NCBI RefSeq assembly: GCF_000187465.1
Contig: NZ_GL732439.1
Coordinates: 68,195 to 132,194, forward strand
Reading direction: 5' to 3'
Length of the DNA stretch: 64,000 bases
Origin: Streptococcus infantis ATCC 700779
Lineage (GTDB): Bacteria > Bacillota > Bacilli > Lactobacillales > Streptococcaceae
This document shows positions 63,816 to 64,000 of the stretch, one piece after another. Position 1 is the stretch's first letter. The number at the start of each line of letters is the position of its first letter. A model generated the notes under the pieces. The model did not search any database, was not told the origin of the DNA, and saw only the letters and a program-made list of their open reading frames with translations. The translations under genes and the position numbers were made by a program.

Positions 63816-64000
63816 ATGGACCTTATTTTAGCAATTGTCTTGATTGTTTTAGCTTTTCTAGGTGGAGCTCTTGGAGGAATGTACTTGGTGCGCAAGCAAA
63901 TTGAAAAAGAATTTGCGGATAACCCACGTTTGAACGCAGAAGCAGTTCGTACTCTGTTGAGTGCAAATGGTCAAAAACCAAGCGAAGCTAAGGTACAACA
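63816..64000 (+). CDS. yneF: YneF/UPF0154 family small membrane protein (partial, runs off the window)
   Basis: ATG 63816 follows CAGGAGA. The first 61 residues show an N-terminal membrane helix ([21 protein letters not shown]) and the UPF0154 core ([18 protein letters not shown], then [13 protein letters not shown]). The family is usually about 80 aa; the last residues lie beyond the right edge. The function is unknown. Confidence 0.85.
   Translation, partial: MDLILAIVLIVLAFLGGALGGMYLVRKQIEKEFADNPRLNAEAVRTLLSANGQKPSEAKVQ

Overview
The window (64 kb, low to moderate GC) looks like a chromosomal segment of a naturally transformable mitis-group Streptococcus (S. mitis, S. oralis, S. infantis or S. 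pneumoniae relatives). The main reasons are the comGA-comGG competence pilus operon with a ComX-type com box, the DNA-uptake nuclease gene endA, the PatAB efflux pair, the amiACDEF oligopeptide importer, the SepM-type pheromone protease, and a large YSIRK/LPXTG wall-anchored fucosidase. Species cannot be settled from the sequence alone.

Layout. 1-1005: eleven tRNA genes (Gly, Ile, Glu, Ser, fMet, Phe, Tyr, Trp, His, Gln, Leu) ending in a terminator. 914-8838: a small integrative element of about 7.9 kb inserted at the 3' end of tRNA-Leu and bounded by 82-bp direct repeats. Its left half is a minus-strand operon (MerR-like/coiled-coil protein, Rep_trans/MobT-type initiator, unknown 128-aa protein, DUF3173, tyrosine integrase) facing a divergent XRE repressor across a dense control region. 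That region holds palindromic operators, a possible antisense RNA and an ATT-initiated leader ORF. Its right half is AT-rich and partly decayed: a strongly promoted 32-aa membrane peptide, a transposase remnant, a HAD phosphatase, several tiny membrane ORFs and a duplicated 94-bp segment.

9-21 kb: nagA with an NagR-like operator, a zinc alcohol dehydrogenase, a DUF1033 gene, the seven-gene comG pilus operon, a histidine phosphatase, patA-patB behind a leader attenuator, and a class I glutamine amidotransferase. 21-26 kb: pgi, gltX, a structured non-coding interval of about 300 nt, an alaT-like aminotransferase and rpmH. 26-41 kb: an APC permease, then a housekeeping run tatD-rnmV-(SseB-domain gene)-rsmA-rsgA-rpe-thiN-rmuC-yhaM-purR-lysA-pflA, then yidC and acyP on the minus strand. 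41-50 kb: an rRNA methyltransferase, a BI-1 protein, asnA, rsmD-coaD-sepM, a DUF1146 gene, an AT-rich acyltransferase insertion, murA-epuA, endA and a CBS/CorC membrane protein. 51-58 kb: tRNA-Cys, amiACDEF and two small membrane-associated ORFs. 58-63.5 kb: the GH95 surface fucosidase on the minus strand with a CcpA cre-like site in its leader. The start of yneF runs off the right edge.

Functional links. The com box, the ComG pseudopilus and EndA form parts of one DNA-uptake pathway. NagA and the surface fucosidase both fit growth on host mucin glycans, and both carry sugar-responsive control sites. Three genes (a TrmH/SpoU methyltransferase, rsmD and the DUF1146 gene) share an extended -10 promoter placed 6-7 nt before the ATG with no ribosome binding site, which predicts leaderless mRNAs. 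The most novel-looking material is the element control region at 4.56-4.86 kb, the small-peptide loci at 5.45-8.4 kb and the RNA at 24.14-24.45 kb.
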